A stretch of 64,000 nt of DNA, from assembly GCA_023388965.1 (NCBI GenBank), contig JAEWFF010000004.1, positions 69,501 to 133,500 of the forward strand, read 5' to 3'. Within the stretch, counting starts at the first letter, position 1. Each line of letters starts with the position of its first letter. This DNA comes from Pseudomonadota bacterium. Lineage in GTDB: Bacteria; Pseudomonadota; Alphaproteobacteria; Rhizobiales; Methylopilaceae. Positions 31,967 to 40,592 of the stretch are shown here, piece by piece. Both the position numbers and the translations under genes were made by a program. Below the pieces are notes generated by a model. It ran no database searches. It was given only the letters and a program-made list of their open reading frames with translations, and was not told the DNA's origin.

Positions 31967-34435
31967 CTACATCCCCCTCGGCTTTGCCCTTCGCGTCGCC
32001 TCGGCCAGACGCGGGTCTTCCGGCCAGGAATGGCGCGGATAACGCCCGCGCATCTCCGCCCGCACATCTTTCCACGATCCGGCCCAGAACCCCGGCAGGT
32101 CGCGCGTCACCTGAATAGGGCGATGCGCGGGCGACAGAAGTTCGAGAACGAGCGGCACCTTTCCGCCCGCGAGCGACGGATGCGCCGCAAGGCCGAACAA
32201 TTCCTGCACGCGCACGGCAATCAAAGGCTCGGCGCCGGAATAATCTACCGCAAGGCTCGAGCCCGTCGGCGCGGTGAAATGGGTCGGCGCTTCCCTGTCC
32301 AGACGGCGCTGCAGATCGTATGGCAGATGCGCCTTCAACGCGGCATCGAGATCGCCCGACCCGATCTCGGAGAGCGCGGCCTTTCCGGCGATGTAGGGCG
32401 CGAGCCATTCGTCTGCGTTCGCGGACAAAGCCTCGTCCGACAGATCGGGCCATGGATCGCCTTCCGCACGGCGCAGGAAACCGACGCGCTCGCGCCATTG
32501 CGAAATCGCCTTCGTCCAGGGCAGGCGCGCAATGCCGAGGACCGCGATCCCTCTGGCGAGAACGAGCGCTGTCGCCTCATCGCGCGGCGCGGGCAGCGGC
32601 GCATCCGACAAGACAAGCGCGCCGAGCCGCTTCACCGAGCGCGCGCGCACGGCGGCGGCCCGGGCATCGAACAGAACCTCGTCCTCGGACGTAATGCGGT
32701 CCGCGAACAGATCCTCGATCTCCTCGCGCGACAGAGCCGCGGCGAGACGTATGCGCGCGGAACCGGCCGCGCCGGCAAGATCGGCGATGGCGAGATAGGG
32801 TTCGCGCGCCAGAGCGTCGTGCGGCTCGACCCTGGCGCCGCGCCCATTGGCGAGGCGGAATTCGCCGGGCTTTCCGCGCGCCTGCGCGATCCGGTCGGGA
32901 TAGGCACGGGCCAGAAGCGCGCCGGCAGAATACTCCGTAACAACGGAAGGCGGATCGAGTTTCTCCGCCTCGCGCGCCCAGTTTCCGGCAAGGCGGCGCG
33001 CATCCTCGGCGCGGCGGGAACGGTCGTGCCGGAAGACATCCAGACGCCGGGCAATGTCCGTATCCTCGCCGCCAAGTCCCCGTTCGACGAGCAGGACTGC
33101 GATGTCCGCCGCGCGCTGCGCCGCCCCTTCGCCCCCCGCATCGAGCAGCATCGCGGCAAGCCGCGGCGGCAGCGGCAGTCTGCGGATATTGCGGCCGCGC
33201 GTAGTGACACGTCCATCGGTGTCGAGCGCACCGAGTTCGACAAGATGCTTGCGCGCCTCAATGATCGCCGGCGCGGGCGGCGGGTCGAGCCATTGCAGCG
33301 ACGCCGGCTCCGTCACGCCCCAGGCGGCAAGATCGAGCACGAGCGAGGAAAGATCAGCAGCGAGAATTTCCGGCGTCTGGAACGCAGGCAGCGAAGCTGT
33401 CGCCGCCTCTTCCCAGAGGCGGTAGCAGACGCCCGGCTCGGTGCGCCCGGCGCGGCCGCGCCTCTGATCGGCCTGCGCCTGCGAAACGCGCACGGTTTCG
33501 AGCCGCGTCAGGCCGGTCGCGGGCTCAAACGCTGGTACGCGCGCAAGACCGCAATCGATAACGATACGTACGCCGTCTATGGTGATCGAGGTTTCGGCAA
33601 TCGAGGTCGCCAGCACGATCTTGCGCGTGCCGGAAGGCGCGGGGCGGATCGCTCTGTCCTGCTCGCGGGCATCGAGCCCGCCATGCAGTTCGACAACATC
33701 CGTACCGGGAGGCACGCGTTCGCGCAGGCGCTCTGCGGTGCGGCGAATTTCCGCCTGCCCCGGCAGGAAGACGAGCGCGCTGCCATTTTCCTCGCCCAGC
33801 ACGCGGCGCGCCGCATCCGCAACTTCATCCTCGATCCGCGCACGTGGATCGCGCGCGCGATAAAGCGTCTCGACCGGAAAGGCGCGGCCCATGCTTTCGA
33901 TCACCGGCGCATCGCCGAGCAGTTTTGCGACCCGCGCGCCATCGAGCGTCGCGGACATTACAAGGATACGCAGATCGGGCCGCAGCCCCGCCTGCGCGTC
34001 GAGCGCCAGCGCAAGGCCGAGATCGGCATCGAGCGAGCGCTCGTGGAATTCGTCGAACAGCACGGCGGCGATGCCCGACAATTCCGGATCGTCCAGCACC
34101 ATGCGCGCGAACACGCCCTCGGTAACGACCTCGACGCGCGTTCGGGCGGTCAATTGCGAGCCCAGGCGCACGCGCAGGCCGACCGTCCCGCCCGTCTTTT
34201 CGCCGAGAGTCGATGCCATGCGGTCGGCGGCCGCGCGCGCGGCGAGACGGCGCGGTTCGAGCACGATGATCCTGCCGTCGCCGCGCCATGCCTCATCGAG
34301 CAGAACGAGCGGCACCCGCGTCGTCTTGCCCGCGCCGGGCGGGGCGACGAGCACCGCGTTCGGTGCACGCGCAAGCGCCGCGGTCAGCGCCGGAAGCGCC
34401 TCGTCGATGGGAAGAGGATCGGGGAATGTACGCAC
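31967..34435 (-). CDS. hrpB: ATP-dependent RNA helicase HrpB
   Basis: 822 residues, normal for HrpB. A DEAH-type SF2 helicase: Walker A APPGAGKTT near residue 34, motif II as DEFH (LFDEFHERSLDADLGLALAL), motif III MSATLDG and motif VI QRRGRAGR. The helicase-associated domain follows, then the HrpB-specific C-terminal domain (WLAPYIAGKAALSEI, later AHRPIQVTRDLPGFWAGSW). E. coli HrpB has no essential role; RNA or RNP remodelling is presumed. It follows a small membrane-protein gene on the same strand by 37 bases. Confidence 0.95.
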   Translation of the reverse strand: MRTFPDPLPIDEALPALTAALARAPNAVLVAPPGAGKTTRVPLVLLDEAWRGDGRIIVLEPRRLAARAAADRMASTLGEKTGGTVGLRVRLGSQLTARTRVEVVTEGVFARMVLDDPELSGIAAVLFDEFHERSLDADLGLALALDAQAGLRPDLRILVMSATLDGARVAKLLGDAPVIESMGRAFPVETLYRARDPRARIEDEVADAARRVLGEENGSALVFLPGQAEIRRTAERLRERVPPGTDVVELHGGLDAREQDRAIRPAPSGTRKIVLATSIAETSITIDGVRIVIDCGLARVPAFEPATGLTRLETVRVSQAQADQRRGRAGRTEPGVCYRLWEEAATASLPAFQTPEILAADLSSLVLDLAAWGVTEPASLQWLDPPPAPAIIEARKHLVELGALDTDGRVTTRGRNIRRLPLPPRLAAMLLDAGGEGAAQRAADIAVLLVERGLGGEDTDIARRLDVFRHDRSRRAEDARRLAGNWAREAEKLDPPSVVTEYSAGALLARAYPDRIAQARGKPGEFRLANGRGARVEPHDALAREPYLAIADLAGAAGSARIRLAAALSREEIEDLFADRITSEDEVLFDARAAAVRARSVKRLGALVLSDAPLPAPRDEATALVLARGIAVLGIARLPWTKAISQWRERVGFLRRAEGDPWPDLSDEALSANADEWLAPYIAGKAALSEIGSGDLDAALKAHLPYDLQRRLDREAPTHFTAPTGSSLAVDYSGAEPLIAVRVQELFGLAAHPSLAGGKVPLVLELLSPAHRPIQVTRDLPGFWAGSWKDVRAEMRGRYPRHSWPEDPRLAEATRRAKPRGM

Positions 34436-34472
34436 CGGGGCATTGAGCCCAGCGGGCCGGCCTTGGCAAGCC

Positions 34473-34724
34473 TCACGTCTCGAACCGGATGAGCAGCACG
34501 ACGACGATCAGAAGCCCGGCGGCAACGAGCACCATGGCCGGGCCGTAGGAATTCCACATATCGGCGATGGCCGAATCGGAGGGCACCAGCGGCGCCTCGG
34601 GCGGATGGGTGGCCGGCGCGGCCGGAATATCGACGTGATGGTCGGGATTGGGCACCGGGCCGGGAGCGCCGGGCTCGTCGCCGGGAGTGAAGCCTTTGGG
34701 CCGTTTGCCTTTTCGAAGGATCAT
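34473..34724 (-). CDS. Small tail-anchored hypothetical protein
   Basis: 83 residues from the ATG at 34724 (MILRKGKRPKGFTPGDEPGA). A basic N-terminus is followed by a Pro-rich acidic middle and one C-terminal membrane helix (about 59-79, YGPAMVLVAAGLLIVVVLLI) ending RFET. No family recognised. It precedes hrpB by 37 bases and may be co-transcribed with it. Confidence 0.55.
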   Translation of the reverse strand: MILRKGKRPKGFTPGDEPGAPGPVPNPDHHVDIPAAPATHPPEAPLVPSDSAIADMWNSYGPAMVLVAAGLLIVVVLLIRFET

Positions 34725-35073
34725 GACACGCACTGGAAAAACACGACGGGAGTTTCTGGACAAAGAACGCATCCGAAACCCCCGCCGTTCCCTGTGCGGG
34801 ACATGAGCTGATACCTGTCTGGCCGCAGGCCGGCATTCACTCCGGCTGTCGTTCGCCCCGGCATTCCCGCGCTTCGGTTTAGGGCGGTATTTTCCCCTCA
34901 GTGCATCCTTTTCAGGAAGCGCGCACCGGCACCCCTCCTGGCGGAACCACGGCGCTCGCGCGCCATCCACGGACGGATCGGACAGGCGATGCCGGACATG
35001 CCCGCATCCGGCGGGCCGCGCTTGACTAACGGGCGCGGTCCTCACCCGCATCAGCCTGCGCCTGCCCCGGCGC
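34725..35073. other. Intergenic region between divergent genes
   Basis: 349 bases between the leftward small membrane gene and the rightward chemoreceptor gene. No coding stretch, tandem repeat or convincing promoter pair was recognised. It must hold promoters for both sides. Confidence 0.5.
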
Positions 35074-36381
35074 ATGGTCAACAAAGCAAACGCGGCGTTA
35101 ACCGCCTTCCCCCACTATTCAAGGCTGGGCGAAATGCTGGGGGCTTCGATGGGTATCAAGGGCAAGACGATGGCGGCGGCGGCCGTTCCGGGCATCGCCG
35201 GCATATGCGCGGCAGCCTATGCCGTAACCGCGATGCAGGCCGAGAGCGCCGATCCGAACATGGTTCTGGCCGTATCGGGCGCCATTGCCCTGGCCGGTTT
35301 TCTCGCGGGGGCCCTTCTCGGCCTGCGCACGATCGCGCGCCCGGTCGCGGCGCTTGCAGATGCCCTCGACCGCACCGCGAAAAGCGATCTTTCCTTCCCC
35401 CTTCCGGAGGCGATCGGCGAGGACGAGATCGGAAACTGCTGGACGGCGGTCGCGGTCTTCCGCGACTGGCGCGGCGACAATGCGCGCCTCAATGCCGAAC
35501 GCGCCGCCCAATCCGGGAGCGAGGACGAGCACAAGCGCCAGGCCATGATGGCGCTGGCCGCCGAATTCGAGGAAGCGGCGGGCGGCATCATTTCGGGCGT
35601 TTCGCGCACCTCGGAACGGCTTGTCCGGGCGTCCGAGGCGCTGATGGCCAACGCCACCGACACCACGGAAAAGTCGGTACGCGCCGCCGGCGCCGCCGAG
35701 CAGACCTACACCAATGTCCAGTCCGTCGCCTCGGCCTCCGAGGAATTGTCGGCCTCGTTCCGCGAGATCGGCATGCAGATCAGCCATGCGGCGAAACTGA
35801 TCTCCAGCACCGCCGCCCAGATCGACAATTCCGACACCGAGGTTCAGGCCCTGTCGCAGAGCGCGCAGCGCGTCACCGCCATTGTCGGCATCATCCGCGA
35901 CATCGCCGAGCAGACCAATCTTCTGGCGCTGAACGCCACCATCGAAGCCGCCCGCGCGGGCGAAGCGGGGCGCGGCTTCGCCGTCGTCGCCTCGGAGGTG
36001 AAGGCGCTGGCCAACCAGACGGCCAAGGCCACGCAGGACATCGAGGTCCATATCGGCTCGATCCAGCAGGCGACCGAACGCACGGTCGATTCCATTCAGG
36101 GGATCGGTGCGCAGGTGCGCGAACTCAACGAGGTCGCGACCGTCATCGCCGGCGCGACCGAAGAACAGGGCACGGTTTCGCAGGAGATCGCGCGCAATGT
36201 CTCGGAAGCTGCGACCGGCACCGGCGAAGTCTCGAAGAATGTCGTGGGCGTGAAGGAAGCCTCCGACCTCACCGACGACGAGGCCGCCCATGTGCTGGAA
36301 TTCGCGCAGGAACTGTCGACGCAGTCGAGCGAATTGCGGACGCATGTCGACCGCCTGCTGGCGAGCCTGCGCGCTGCCTGA
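35074..36381 (+). CDS. Methyl-accepting chemotaxis protein without periplasmic sensor domain
   Basis: 435 residues. Two membrane helices (about 35-52 and 63-84) are separated by only about ten residues, so there is no periplasmic ligand domain. A short HAMP-like region (about 84-150, RPVAALADALDRTAKSDLSF) is followed by the cytoplasmic signalling coil with tip AEQTNLLALNATIEAARAGE and VVASEVKALANQTAKATQDI. The C-terminus lacks the CheR/CheB pentapeptide. It may sense membrane state or an internal cue. The ATG at 35074 is the longest start; ATGs at 35134 and 35149 are possible. Confidence 0.92.
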   Translation: MVNKANAALTAFPHYSRLGEMLGASMGIKGKTMAAAAVPGIAGICAAAYAVTAMQAESADPNMVLAVSGAIALAGFLAGALLGLRTIARPVAALADALDRTAKSDLSFPLPEAIGEDEIGNCWTAVAVFRDWRGDNARLNAERAAQSGSEDEHKRQAMMALAAEFEEAAGGIISGVSRTSERLVRASEALMANATDTTEKSVRAAGAAEQTYTNVQSVASASEELSASFREIGMQISHAAKLISSTAAQIDNSDTEVQALSQSAQRVTAIVGIIRDIAEQTNLLALNATIEAARAGEAGRGFAVVASEVKALANQTAKATQDIEVHIGSIQQATERTVDSIQGIGAQVRELNEVATVIAGATEEQGTVSQEIARNVSEAATGTGEVSKNVVGVKEASDLTDDEAAHVLEFAQELSTQSSELRTHVDRLLASLRAA

Positions 36382-36401
36382 CGCACATACATGCGCCAAT
36401 G

Positions 36402-36431
36402 AAAAAGGCCGGGCGAAAGCCCGGCCTTTTC
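36402..36431. terminator. Bidirectional Rho-independent terminator
   Basis: An 8-base-pair stem (GGCCGGGC/GCCCGGCC) with a GAAA tetraloop is flanked by five A and four T. It lies 20 bases after the chemoreceptor stop and 18 bases from the end of the convergent cold-shock gene, so it serves both. Confidence 0.92.
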
Positions 36432-36448
36432 ATGTCACGACATATGCC

Positions 36449-37174
36449 TCACTCGGCGCTTTTCACCGAGGTGGCCTGACGGCCCTTGGGCGTTTCGACG
36501 ACCTGCATGGTGACACGCTGGCCCTCGAACAGGCCCTGAAGGCCCGAGCGCTGCACGGCGGAGACATGGACGAAGACGTCCTTGCCGCCGTCACCGGTCT
36601 CGACGAAGCCCATGCCCTTGTCGGCGGAGAACCATTTGACGGTTCCCTCCATTTCGGTGGAGGGGCCGAGATCCGGCGGGCCGCGGCGCGGAGCGCCGCC
36701 GCCGAAACCACCACCGCCGCCGCCACCGTAACCACCGCCGCCACCGCCGCCGAAACCGCCGGGGCGGGGAGCGCGCGGGGCCTCGGCCGTCGCCGTCGAA
36801 TCGTCGACGGACACGACCTTGGTGATCTGCCGGCCCTTATGGCCCTGCCCGACATGCACCTGCATGGTCGCACCCGGCGGTACGCTTTCGCGCCCGACGG
36901 CCTGCAACGCCGCGATGTGAAGGAAGGCATCGCCCGACCCATCGGCCACTTCGGCGAAGCCATAACCCTTTTCGGCATTGAACCATTTCACCGTCGCCCC
37001 GACCGGATCGCCGGTCGGCTCCGGCATGGCCGGGCGGCTGCTGCCGAAGCTGTCGCGCGGTGCGCCGCCGCCGTAAGGCGAACGCGGCGGAGGCGCGAAA
37101 TCCTGCGGCGGAAAATCGTCATCGAAACCACGACGGCCGCCACCGCGCGGCCTGAAGTCCTTACCTCTACCCAT
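36449..37174 (-). CDS. Double cold-shock domain protein with Gly-rich linker
   Basis: 241 residues from the ATG at 37174 (MGRGKDFRPRGGGRRG); an ATG six codons upstream lacks a ribosome binding site. An Arg/Gly-rich N-terminus (1-55) is followed by cold-shock domain 1 (about 58-120) with the RNP1-like KGYGFAEV, a long Gly-rich linker (about 135-165) and cold-shock domain 2 (about 173-238) with KGMGFVET and DVFVHVSAVQRSGL. Cold-shock domains bind single-stranded RNA and DNA. Two-domain versions with such linkers are common in alphaproteobacteria. RGG and Gly-rich segments may aid RNA binding or condensation; this is inference. Confidence 0.92.
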   Translation of the reverse strand: MGRGKDFRPRGGGRRGFDDDFPPQDFAPPPRSPYGGGAPRDSFGSSRPAMPEPTGDPVGATVKWFNAEKGYGFAEVADGSGDAFLHIAALQAVGRESVPPGATMQVHVGQGHKGRQITKVVSVDDSTATAEAPRAPRPGGFGGGGGGGYGGGGGGGFGGGAPRRGPPDLGPSTEMEGTVKWFSADKGMGFVETGDGGKDVFVHVSAVQRSGLQGLFEGQRVTMQVVETPKGRQATSVKSAE

Positions 37175-37579
37175 TTGCCTGTCCCCCGGCATTCGGGGTA
37201 CCGGCCCCCTTGGTTCCGGCCGCGCGCTGCACCGCCGTCATGATCATGTTTTCTGCCGCATATGCGCGCTTCGGCGGCAGCCGATAGTCAAACATCCACT
37301 GGTCCTAATCTGCACTCTTCCAACGAAAGCATAACTTGGACTTGGCCGGGGATGAAGCTGATTCTTCATGCCGGAGGGGTGAAAAGGCCGCCGAACGTGA
37401 ATTTTTTGCCCCAATCCTGCCCGGCGGGCCGTGTCGGAGGGCTTTTGCCCGGGCGCGGGCGGCCCTTGGCTTCCATACATTTGCGCTTTGCGGCCGGGGG
37501 CGTACGGCCTTTTCCGCTCCGTTTGGAGGGGCGGAGGCAGCTGGCCGTACAGCCTTTCAGCGCCGCCCGGCTGATCTCC
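37175..37579. other. Intergenic region upstream of the cold-shock gene
   Basis: 405 bases between two leftward genes. It should hold the promoter and leader of the cold-shock gene. A weak hairpin GGCCG/CGGCC with four T (about 37492-37513, rightward) is present but has no gene before it. No coding stretch is supported. Confidence 0.45.
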
Positions 37580-38002
37580 TCAGTCGTCCGCACCGCCGCT
37601 GCGGCGGCCCGTCTTTATGGAGGACCTCCGGGCTTTCGAGGCCAGCCGCCGCTCATTCGATCCCTTGGTCGGCTTTGTCGGACGCCTGACCTTCTTGCGG
37701 ATGGTGGCGCTGCGGATCAGTTCGACCAGCCGTGAAAGCGCCTCTTCGCGGTTCCGGCGCTGGCTGCGATGGCCCTCGGCTGTGATGACGATGACCCCGT
37801 CCTGCGTAAGGCGGCTGCCGGCCAGTTTCATAAGGCGCAGGGCGACATCTTCGGGAAGCGATTGCGACCGGCGGACGTCGAACCGCAACTGGACTGCCGA
37901 GGACGTCTTGTTGACGTGCTGCCCGCCGGGACCGGAGGCCCGGATGAAGCTTTCTTCGATCTCCCGCTCGTCGATGCTGAGCGTTCGTGTAATCGCAATC
38001 AT
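37580..38002 (-). CDS. arfB: Alternative ribosome-rescue factor ArfB (peptidyl-tRNA hydrolase, YaeJ)
   Basis: 140 residues. It frees ribosomes stalled on broken mRNA: the GGQ motif (Gly26-Gly27-Gln28 in RASGPGGQHVNKTSSAVQLR) hydrolyses the peptidyl-tRNA ester, and the basic C-terminal tail (about 105-136, RRPTKPTKGSNERRLASKAR) enters the empty mRNA channel. Both parts are present. The length is normal, so this is not RF1 or RF2. It follows the MarR gene by 39 bases on the same strand. Confidence 0.95.
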   Translation of the reverse strand: MIAITRTLSIDEREIEESFIRASGPGGQHVNKTSSAVQLRFDVRRSQSLPEDVALRLMKLAGSRLTQDGVIVITAEGHRSQRRNREEALSRLVELIRSATIRKKVRRPTKPTKGSNERRLASKARRSSIKTGRRSGGADD

Positions 38003-38041
38003 GAAACGCCCTTGTCCGTCCCGGCATTTTCCCGCGCGCGG

Positions 38042-38491
38042 CTAATCGCGAAGCGCGGCTTCCATCTTCCCCAGGCACGACCGCAGAGCGCGCTTCTCGC
38101 CATCGGAAAGGCGACCCAGCACGTCCGCAGCAAGTTGCCCGCTTATGCCGTTAAGGCGGGCATGAATGCGCTGGCCCTCCGCCGTCAGTACGAGACTTTT
38201 GGTGCGCCAGTCGTCGGCATGCGCCGCGCGCGTCACCAATCCGCGAGCCTCCAACTCTTTGACCGCACGCGCGATTTGCGCCTTGTCCCGATCCGTGAAC
38301 GATCCCAGCGTCAACTGGGAAATGCCTTCATGGCGCCCGATAAGATTGACGAGCCGCGCCTGGAAGGCCGTCAGGCCCGGACAGTCCGCGCCGATGCGCT
38401 CCTGCTTGCGCGCCTGAAAGTCGTGTGACACGGCTCGCAGCAAATCGATCAGCTCATCCTCCATGCGCCGGGAAATACCACAACGCGCCAT
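38042..38491 (-). CDS. MarR family transcriptional regulator
   Basis: 149 residues. Winged-helix repressor: dimer helices at both ends and a DNA-binding region about 55-100 (GISQLTLGSFTDRDKAQIAR then LEARGLVTRAAHADDWRT). The wing has the usual Asp-x-Arg. An ATG nine codons downstream (38464) is an alternative start; neither has a strong ribosome binding site. It is divergent from the DUF3861 gene, with two inverted repeats between them, so it probably represses that gene and itself. The ligand is unknown. Confidence 0.88.
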   Translation of the reverse strand: MARCGISRRMEDELIDLLRAVSHDFQARKQERIGADCPGLTAFQARLVNLIGRHEGISQLTLGSFTDRDKAQIARAVKELEARGLVTRAAHADDWRTKSLVLTAEGQRIHARLNGISGQLAADVLGRLSDGEKRALRSCLGKMEAALRD

Positions 38492-38493
38492 CA

Positions 38494-38525
38494 GTTGACA
38501 ACGTCAACCAATCAATGACAATTGA
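38494..38525. promoter_or_regulatory. Two inverted repeats, likely MarR operators
   Basis: GTTGAC-AAC-GTCAAC (38494-38508) and TCAAT-GACA-ATTGA (38512-38525) are both perfect and lie between divergent marR-type and DUF3861 genes, the first only 2 bases from the annotated marR start. A further GTCAACC copy is at 38530-38536. Such placement fits MarR autorepression. Confidence 0.65.
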
Positions 38526-38560
38526 TAGAGTCAACCGATAGCCAGACAGGTCGAAATCCC

Positions 38561-38872
38561 ATGCCCTATACCTACCGCATCACCGCCGAGAAGCTGGACG
38601 TGCCCGAAGGCAGCGAGCCCGTCCGCTGCGTCTTCGAAGTCACCAATCACGACGACATCGTGCCGCTGATCGACTGCATCAGGGCCTTGAACGTTTTGCC
38701 GGAGGAGGAACTGGCGCAGTTCACGATCGGTCTGAAGCTGTTCGGCGGAGTCCATATGGCCCACCGCCGCGAACCTCTGTTCGCGGAGCTCCATCCTCAT
38801 TTTGTCGACTTCATGAAGCGCCTGAAGGCGAACGCTTCGTCCGGGAACAGGCCTGACGACGACATTTCATGA
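38561..38872 (+). CDS. DUF3861 family protein
   Basis: 103 residues, soluble. It matches DUF3861 (PYTYRITAEKLDVPEGSEPV, VFEVTNHDDIVPLIDCI, and FTIGLKLFGGVHMAHR), a small proteobacterial family of unknown function. It is divergently transcribed from a MarR regulator that likely controls it, which suggests induction by a small molecule or stress. The start at 38561 is the first ATG after the operator region. Confidence 0.82.
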   Translation: MPYTYRITAEKLDVPEGSEPVRCVFEVTNHDDIVPLIDCIRALNVLPEEELAQFTIGLKLFGGVHMAHRREPLFAELHPHFVDFMKRLKANASSGNRPDDDIS

Positions 38873-38938
38873 CGAGCCGGCAGGGGCGCGCCCTTACAGC
38901 TGCGGCCCCGCCCGTCACGTTCGGCCTTGCCGACCGGA

Positions 38939-39559
38939 TCATTCGGCGAGCGTAAACGCGCCCGAGATATGCAGGTCCACATGATCGGGCGTAACCGCAG
39001 GCACGCCGAAATCGAGTCCGAATTCGCTGCGCTCGATCCGCCCCGTGGCCGAGAAGCCAATCTGCTGCTTCTTGCTCATCGGGTTCGTCCCGGCTCCGAA
39101 GAATTCGGCATCCAGAGTGACCGGCCTGGTGATCCCCTTGATCGTCAGATCGCCCGTGATCTTCGCCTTCTCGCCGCTCGCCTCCACCGCGGTCGAGCTG
39201 AAGCTGGCGGTGGGATGCTTCTCCGCTTCGAAGAAATCGCCGCCCAGGAGATGTTCGGTGAAGGCCGGCACGGTCGTGCTCATATCCGCGATCTTGAACG
39301 TCACCGTCACCTTCGCCGCCTCCGGCCTGGAAGGATCGAGTTCCAGCGTACCGCCGCTCGCGGCAATGGCCCCGCTGAGGGGCGTGATGCCCATATGATT
39401 GATCGTCCAGGCCACGAAGGTGTGGTCGGTATCGACCTCGTAATTCCCGGCGGCGACACGCGATACGTCCGGCGCGCCCGGAAGCGGCGATTGCGCGAGC
39501 GCGGGCATTGCGGTGGCGAGCATCGCGGCAAACGCGGCGGTGACGGCGAACTTCCTCAT
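38939..39559 (-). CDS. YceI family periplasmic protein
   Basis: 206 residues from the ATG at 39559, which has GGAGG 4 bases upstream. A signal peptide (MRKFAVTAAFAAMLATAMPA, cleavage after ALA, residue 22) is followed by a YceI lipocalin-like barrel: NYEVDTDHTFVAWTINHMG, then ITGDLTIKGITRPVTLDAEF and DHVDLHISGAF. The family binds isoprenoid-type lipids and is often induced by base or stress. Physiological role here unknown. Confidence 0.93.
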   Translation of the reverse strand: MRKFAVTAAFAAMLATAMPALAQSPLPGAPDVSRVAAGNYEVDTDHTFVAWTINHMGITPLSGAIAASGGTLELDPSRPEAAKVTVTFKIADMSTTVPAFTEHLLGGDFFEAEKHPTASFSSTAVEASGEKAKITGDLTIKGITRPVTLDAEFFGAGTNPMSKKQQIGFSATGRIERSEFGLDFGVPAVTPDHVDLHISGAFTLAE

Positions 39560-39659
39560 AGAACCTCCAAAATCGGCTTCCAGAGCCAGAATTGAAGGTA
39601 ATGGGCGACGGAGGTTTGACAATCCGGGCGAAAGCGCGCGCCTGCCCGCCCTGCCCCTC

Positions 39660-40445
39660 TCAGCCGTCCAGACGCTCGATCAGTGCCATGGCGGCGGCCG
39701 GAGCCCGGACCTTGGCGCCGGAGATGAAATAGATGAACACGTCGCGCGGCGTCTTCGGCGGCGGTCCGACGAGCAAATCGAGATCCCTGGGCGTTGCGCC
39801 CGATGCCCATATCCGCGCGCGCTCCGCCCATGCGTCGAGTTCGTCCGCGCTGTAGCCGGTATCTTCCGTCTCCCGCGTCTTTTGCAGGCGCGCATAGACG
39901 AAATCAGCCGTCGGATCGGCGATTTCCGGGAAGTTTTCCGAATGGGCGTAGACCACCGCCACTTTGTGCCTGCGGGCCAGCGCAATGAAATCAGCGCTGC
40001 GGAAGCTGTCGTGGCGGACCTCGACGACATGGCGAAGCGGGCGGCCTTCCAGCTCCGCCGGCAGAAGCCCGAGAAAGGCCTCGAAATCCTCAGGATCGAA
40101 TTTCTTGGTCGGCATGAACTGCCACAGGAGCGGGCCGAGCTTGGCGCCGAGCTCCGTCAGGCCGCTGGTCAGGAATTTCTCGACGCTCGGTCCGGCCTCA
40201 GCCAGAACGCGGCGATTGGTGGCGAAGCGCGGCCCCTTCAGCGAGAACACGAAATCCTCTGGCGTCTCATCCGCCCATTTGCGGAAGCTCGCCGGCTTCT
40301 GGCTGCCGTAATAGGTGCCGTTGATTTCGATCGAGGTCAGCCGCCCGGCTGCATAGCTCAGCTCGCGCGCATGCGGCAACTTGTCCGGGTAGAACACACC
40401 CCGCCAGGGCTCGAATGTCCACCCGCCGATCCCCACTCTGATCAT
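39660..40445 (-). CDS. DUF72 domain protein
   Basis: 261 residues, TIM-barrel-like. It matches DUF72 (YecE family): MIRVGIGGWTFEPWRGVFYP at the start, SIEINGTYYGSQKPASFRKW, FVFSLKGPRFATN, then GPLLWQFMP, VEVRHDSF and VYARLQ. Function unknown; structural similarity to endonuclease IV-type barrels has been noted for the family. The start at 40445 is the natural first residue. It is isolated between YceI and the small RNA gene. Confidence 0.92.
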   Translation of the reverse strand: MIRVGIGGWTFEPWRGVFYPDKLPHARELSYAAGRLTSIEINGTYYGSQKPASFRKWADETPEDFVFSLKGPRFATNRRVLAEAGPSVEKFLTSGLTELGAKLGPLLWQFMPTKKFDPEDFEAFLGLLPAELEGRPLRHVVEVRHDSFRSADFIALARRHKVAVVYAHSENFPEIADPTADFVYARLQKTRETEDTGYSADELDAWAERARIWASGATPRDLDLLVGPPPKTPRDVFIYFISGAKVRAPAAAMALIERLDG

Positions 40446-40592
40446 AGGCTAAACCGTTCTCTGGCCCGTTCATTGCATGAATTCGGCCATGATATCTGAG
40501 GATGCAGCAGCGGCCATGGTATGCAGTATACGCATGTCTCTAATGCATAGCTCGGTCTGTTCGTCATGCGGCAGATGCTCTATATGAACTGG

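Noticed and set aside
32030..34492. 820-codon open frame opposite hrpB
   Set aside because: Antisense shadow of HrpB; composition is Arg/Gly-rich and no motif was recognised.
37492..37513. GGCCG/CGGCC hairpin with TTTT as a second small-RNA terminator
   Set aside because: The stem is only five pairs and no upstream promoter or further stem was seen, unlike the 40593-40677 unit.
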